DNA of 7,767 nucleotides from Bacillota bacterium (GTDB lineage: Bacteria; Bacillota; Clostridia; Peptostreptococcales; Acidaminobacteraceae): contig JAUMXJ010000037.1 of NCBI GenBank assembly GCA_030529205.1, forward strand, positions 1 to 7,767, read 5' to 3'. The position numbers were made by a program, and so were the translations under genes. The notes under the pieces were generated by a model. That model saw nothing but the letters and a program-made list of their open reading frames with translations. It made no database searches and was not told the DNA's origin. This document shows positions 6,611-7,767 of this stretch, piece by piece. Within the stretch, counting starts at the first letter, position 1, and each line of letters begins with the position of its first letter.

Positions 6611-7429
6611 CTATGACTGAACCCGATTGAACCAGGTAATCTGGCGCTTGGCATAATGCCGTGTATTTTTTTTGATTTCTTCGCGTAACACGGTTTCATC
6701 ATAGTTGCCCTGCAGGTATTGACAAACCTCTTTGTATCCGATGGAACCCAACGCTTGCAAATCTTTCCCGAACTCACGCACAATTCGGCGAGTCTCCTCG
6801 ATCAAACCCGCCTCCAACATTCTGTCCACACGGAAATTGATTCGCTCATAGAGAACGGATCGGTCAGGAAGAATATAGTGAAATACAGGGTCTATATCCG
6901 TGCGTTCTAAATCTCGATAGTGTCCGAGTTCTCTTCCCGTTGCTTGAAAAACCTCCACGGCTCGAATGACTCTTCGTTTATTTGCACGATCGACTCTTTC
7001 CAGAGTCATCCCCAGGCTTTCGGCATAGTTCAGCAAATCCTCCGAGGTCATTTCATTCAGCCGATCGCGCAAAGTCGGATTCGGAGAAGGCATCTTATCC
7101 AGCCGATACAGCAGAGCGTTGATATAAAATCCCGTTCCGCCGCATACAATTGCCGTTCCCGTTCGTTGAAACACATCCTCTATTGCTTTTCTTGCCATGA
7201 CTTCATAGTCCATCACGGTAAACGCATCTCTAGGATCGAGGACATCAATCAGATGATGACGAATCCCCTTCATCTCCTCCGGGCGTATTTTTGCACTTCC
7301 GATGTCAAACTCCCGATATACCTGGACAGAATCGGCTCCGATGATTTCCGTTTGTAGTTTGATTGCCAGATTCACGGCATAATCGCTTTTTCCCGAAGCG
7401 GTCGGTCCTATTACAAAATGTACTTTCAT
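6611..7429 (-). CDS. miaA: tRNA dimethylallyltransferase MiaA
   Basis: Transfers a dimethylallyl group to N6 of adenosine 37 in tRNAs reading codons that begin with U, the first step toward ms2i6A; cytoplasmic. The protein has 272 residues. Seen: P-loop GPTASGKS (8-15), ADSVQVYREFDIGSAK (32-47) with the catalytic Asp33, the HHLID motif (58-62), GGTGFYINALL (97-107), an RANKRRVIRAVEVFQATGRE stretch (148-167), RVDRMLEAGLIEE (200-212), LGSIGYKEV (227-235), and the end motif RHYAKRQITWFNR (257-269). It stops within a few residues of that last motif, so it is at the short end for a family usually near 300 residues, but all core motifs are present. The start ATG 7429 has only a weak GAGA upstream; 26 nt separate it from the mutL stop, so coupling to mutL translation is likely. 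In many Firmicutes hfq follows miaA; here a terminator does. Confidence 0.97.
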   Translation of the reverse strand: MKVHFVIGPTASGKSDYAVNLAIKLQTEIIGADSVQVYREFDIGSAKIRPEEMKGIRHHLIDVLDPRDAFTVMDYEVMARKAIEDVFQRTGTAIVCGGTGFYINALLYRLDKMPSPNPTLRDRLNEMTSEDLLNYAESLGMTLERVDRANKRRVIRAVEVFQATGRELGHYRDLERTDIDPVFHYILPDRSVLYERINFRVDRMLEAGLIEETRRIVREFGKDLQALGSIGYKEVCQYLQGNYDETVLREEIKKNTRHYAKRQITWFNRVQS

Positions 7430-7455
7430 ATCTCTATTTTCATTTCCACGCCAAA

Positions 7456-7767
7456 TTAAAGAATACGTTTAAACAATTTATCGATTTCTCTTCTGGTCAG
7501 TTTTATCACGATCGGTCTCCCGTGAGGACAATTAAACGGATCGTCCAGGCTGAAAAGCTTTCGTGTCAACTCCTGAATATCATACATTTCAAGACTGTCC
7601 CCTCCTTTGATCGCCGCCTTGCATGCCTTTGTTGCAAGATCGTACGCGGAGCTTCCGATACGGCACTCGTCAAATGCAGAACGGAGAAAATCTTTGGCAA
7701 ATGTCTCGCTCATTCCGACAGGAACGGCGCGAACAATCACGCTTCCCATTCCGAACGGTTCCACCTC
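7456..7767 (-). CDS. mutL: DNA mismatch repair protein MutL, C-terminal 103 residues (5' end outside window)
   Basis: Mismatch repair factor that links MutS recognition to strand removal. Only the C-terminal dimerisation/endonuclease domain is in the window, and the frame stays open to the right edge. Seen: a VEPFGMGSVIVRAVP strand-turn segment at the start, the ACKAAIKGGD motif (equivalent to the ACR motif of endonuclease-type MutL), the metal-site motif CPHGRP, and the terminal FKRI motif. These last motifs indicate a MutL with latent nicking activity, as in Bacillus subtilis, and unlike E. coli MutL, which relies on MutH. The DQHA part of the active site would lie beyond the window. It is cotranscribed with miaA downstream, a common order. 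Confidence 0.95.
   Translation of the reverse strand, partial: EVEPFGMGSVIVRAVPVGMSETFAKDFLRSAFDECRIGSSAYDLATKACKAAIKGGDSLEMYDIQELTRKLFSLDDPFNCPHGRPIVIKLTRREIDKLFKRIL

Noticed and set aside
7424..7439. A five-codon mini-ORF (MKIEI) whose TGA overlaps the miaA start, as a possible coupling leader.
   Set aside because: Too short, weak ribosome site, and overlaps of this kind arise easily by chance. Coupling to mutL 26 nt upstream is a simpler view.

Overview
The window looks like ordinary chromosome of a low- to mid-GC anaerobic Firmicute, probably a Clostridia-type organism. This rests on strong Shine-Dalgarno sites (GGAGG), TATAAT-type promoters with extended TGn elements, the mutL-miaA gene pair with an endonuclease-type MutL C-terminus, and a TAXI-type TRAP transporter. 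No species can be named from the sequence alone. I see no mobile elements, CRISPR arrays, rRNA or tRNA genes.

Layout: (1) Positions 1-1239, minus strand: the first 413 codons of transketolase, running off the left edge. (2) Positions 1240-1393: a compact divergent promoter region, with an extended -10 box facing each way. (3) Positions 1394-4889, plus strand: a three-gene operon for a TAXI-type TRAP uptake system, made of a solute-binding lipoprotein, a DUF1850 protein and a fused DctQM permease. It is closed by a hairpin terminator at 4919-4953. (4) Positions 4980-6520, plus strand: a two-gene unit with its own promoter. It holds a small PII-fold protein whose 5' end is broken, then a 397-residue CPA2-type cation:proton antiporter membrane domain. 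(5) Positions 6564-6605: a 16-bp hairpin that can serve as a terminator for both converging units. (6) Positions 6611-7767, minus strand: miaA preceded by the C-terminal end of mutL, which runs off the right edge.

How the genes work together: the TAXI lipoprotein should capture a small organic anion outside the membrane and deliver it to the fused permease for ion-driven import. The DUF1850 protein is a recurrent partner of unknown role. The PII-like protein probably senses a ligand and regulates the antiporter, which lacks a cytosolic regulatory domain of its own. mutL (mismatch repair) and miaA (tRNA A37 prenylation) are a common housekeeping pair.

Most notable: the PII-like gene has an intact promoter, Shine-Dalgarno site and ATG, but the reading frame that carries the protein is displaced right after the ATG and seems to lack the first beta strand. 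This suggests a small deletion or indel, and so an antiporter whose regulator may be damaged. A 28-nt near-perfect palindrome inside the DUF1850 coding sequence is the other unexplained structure.
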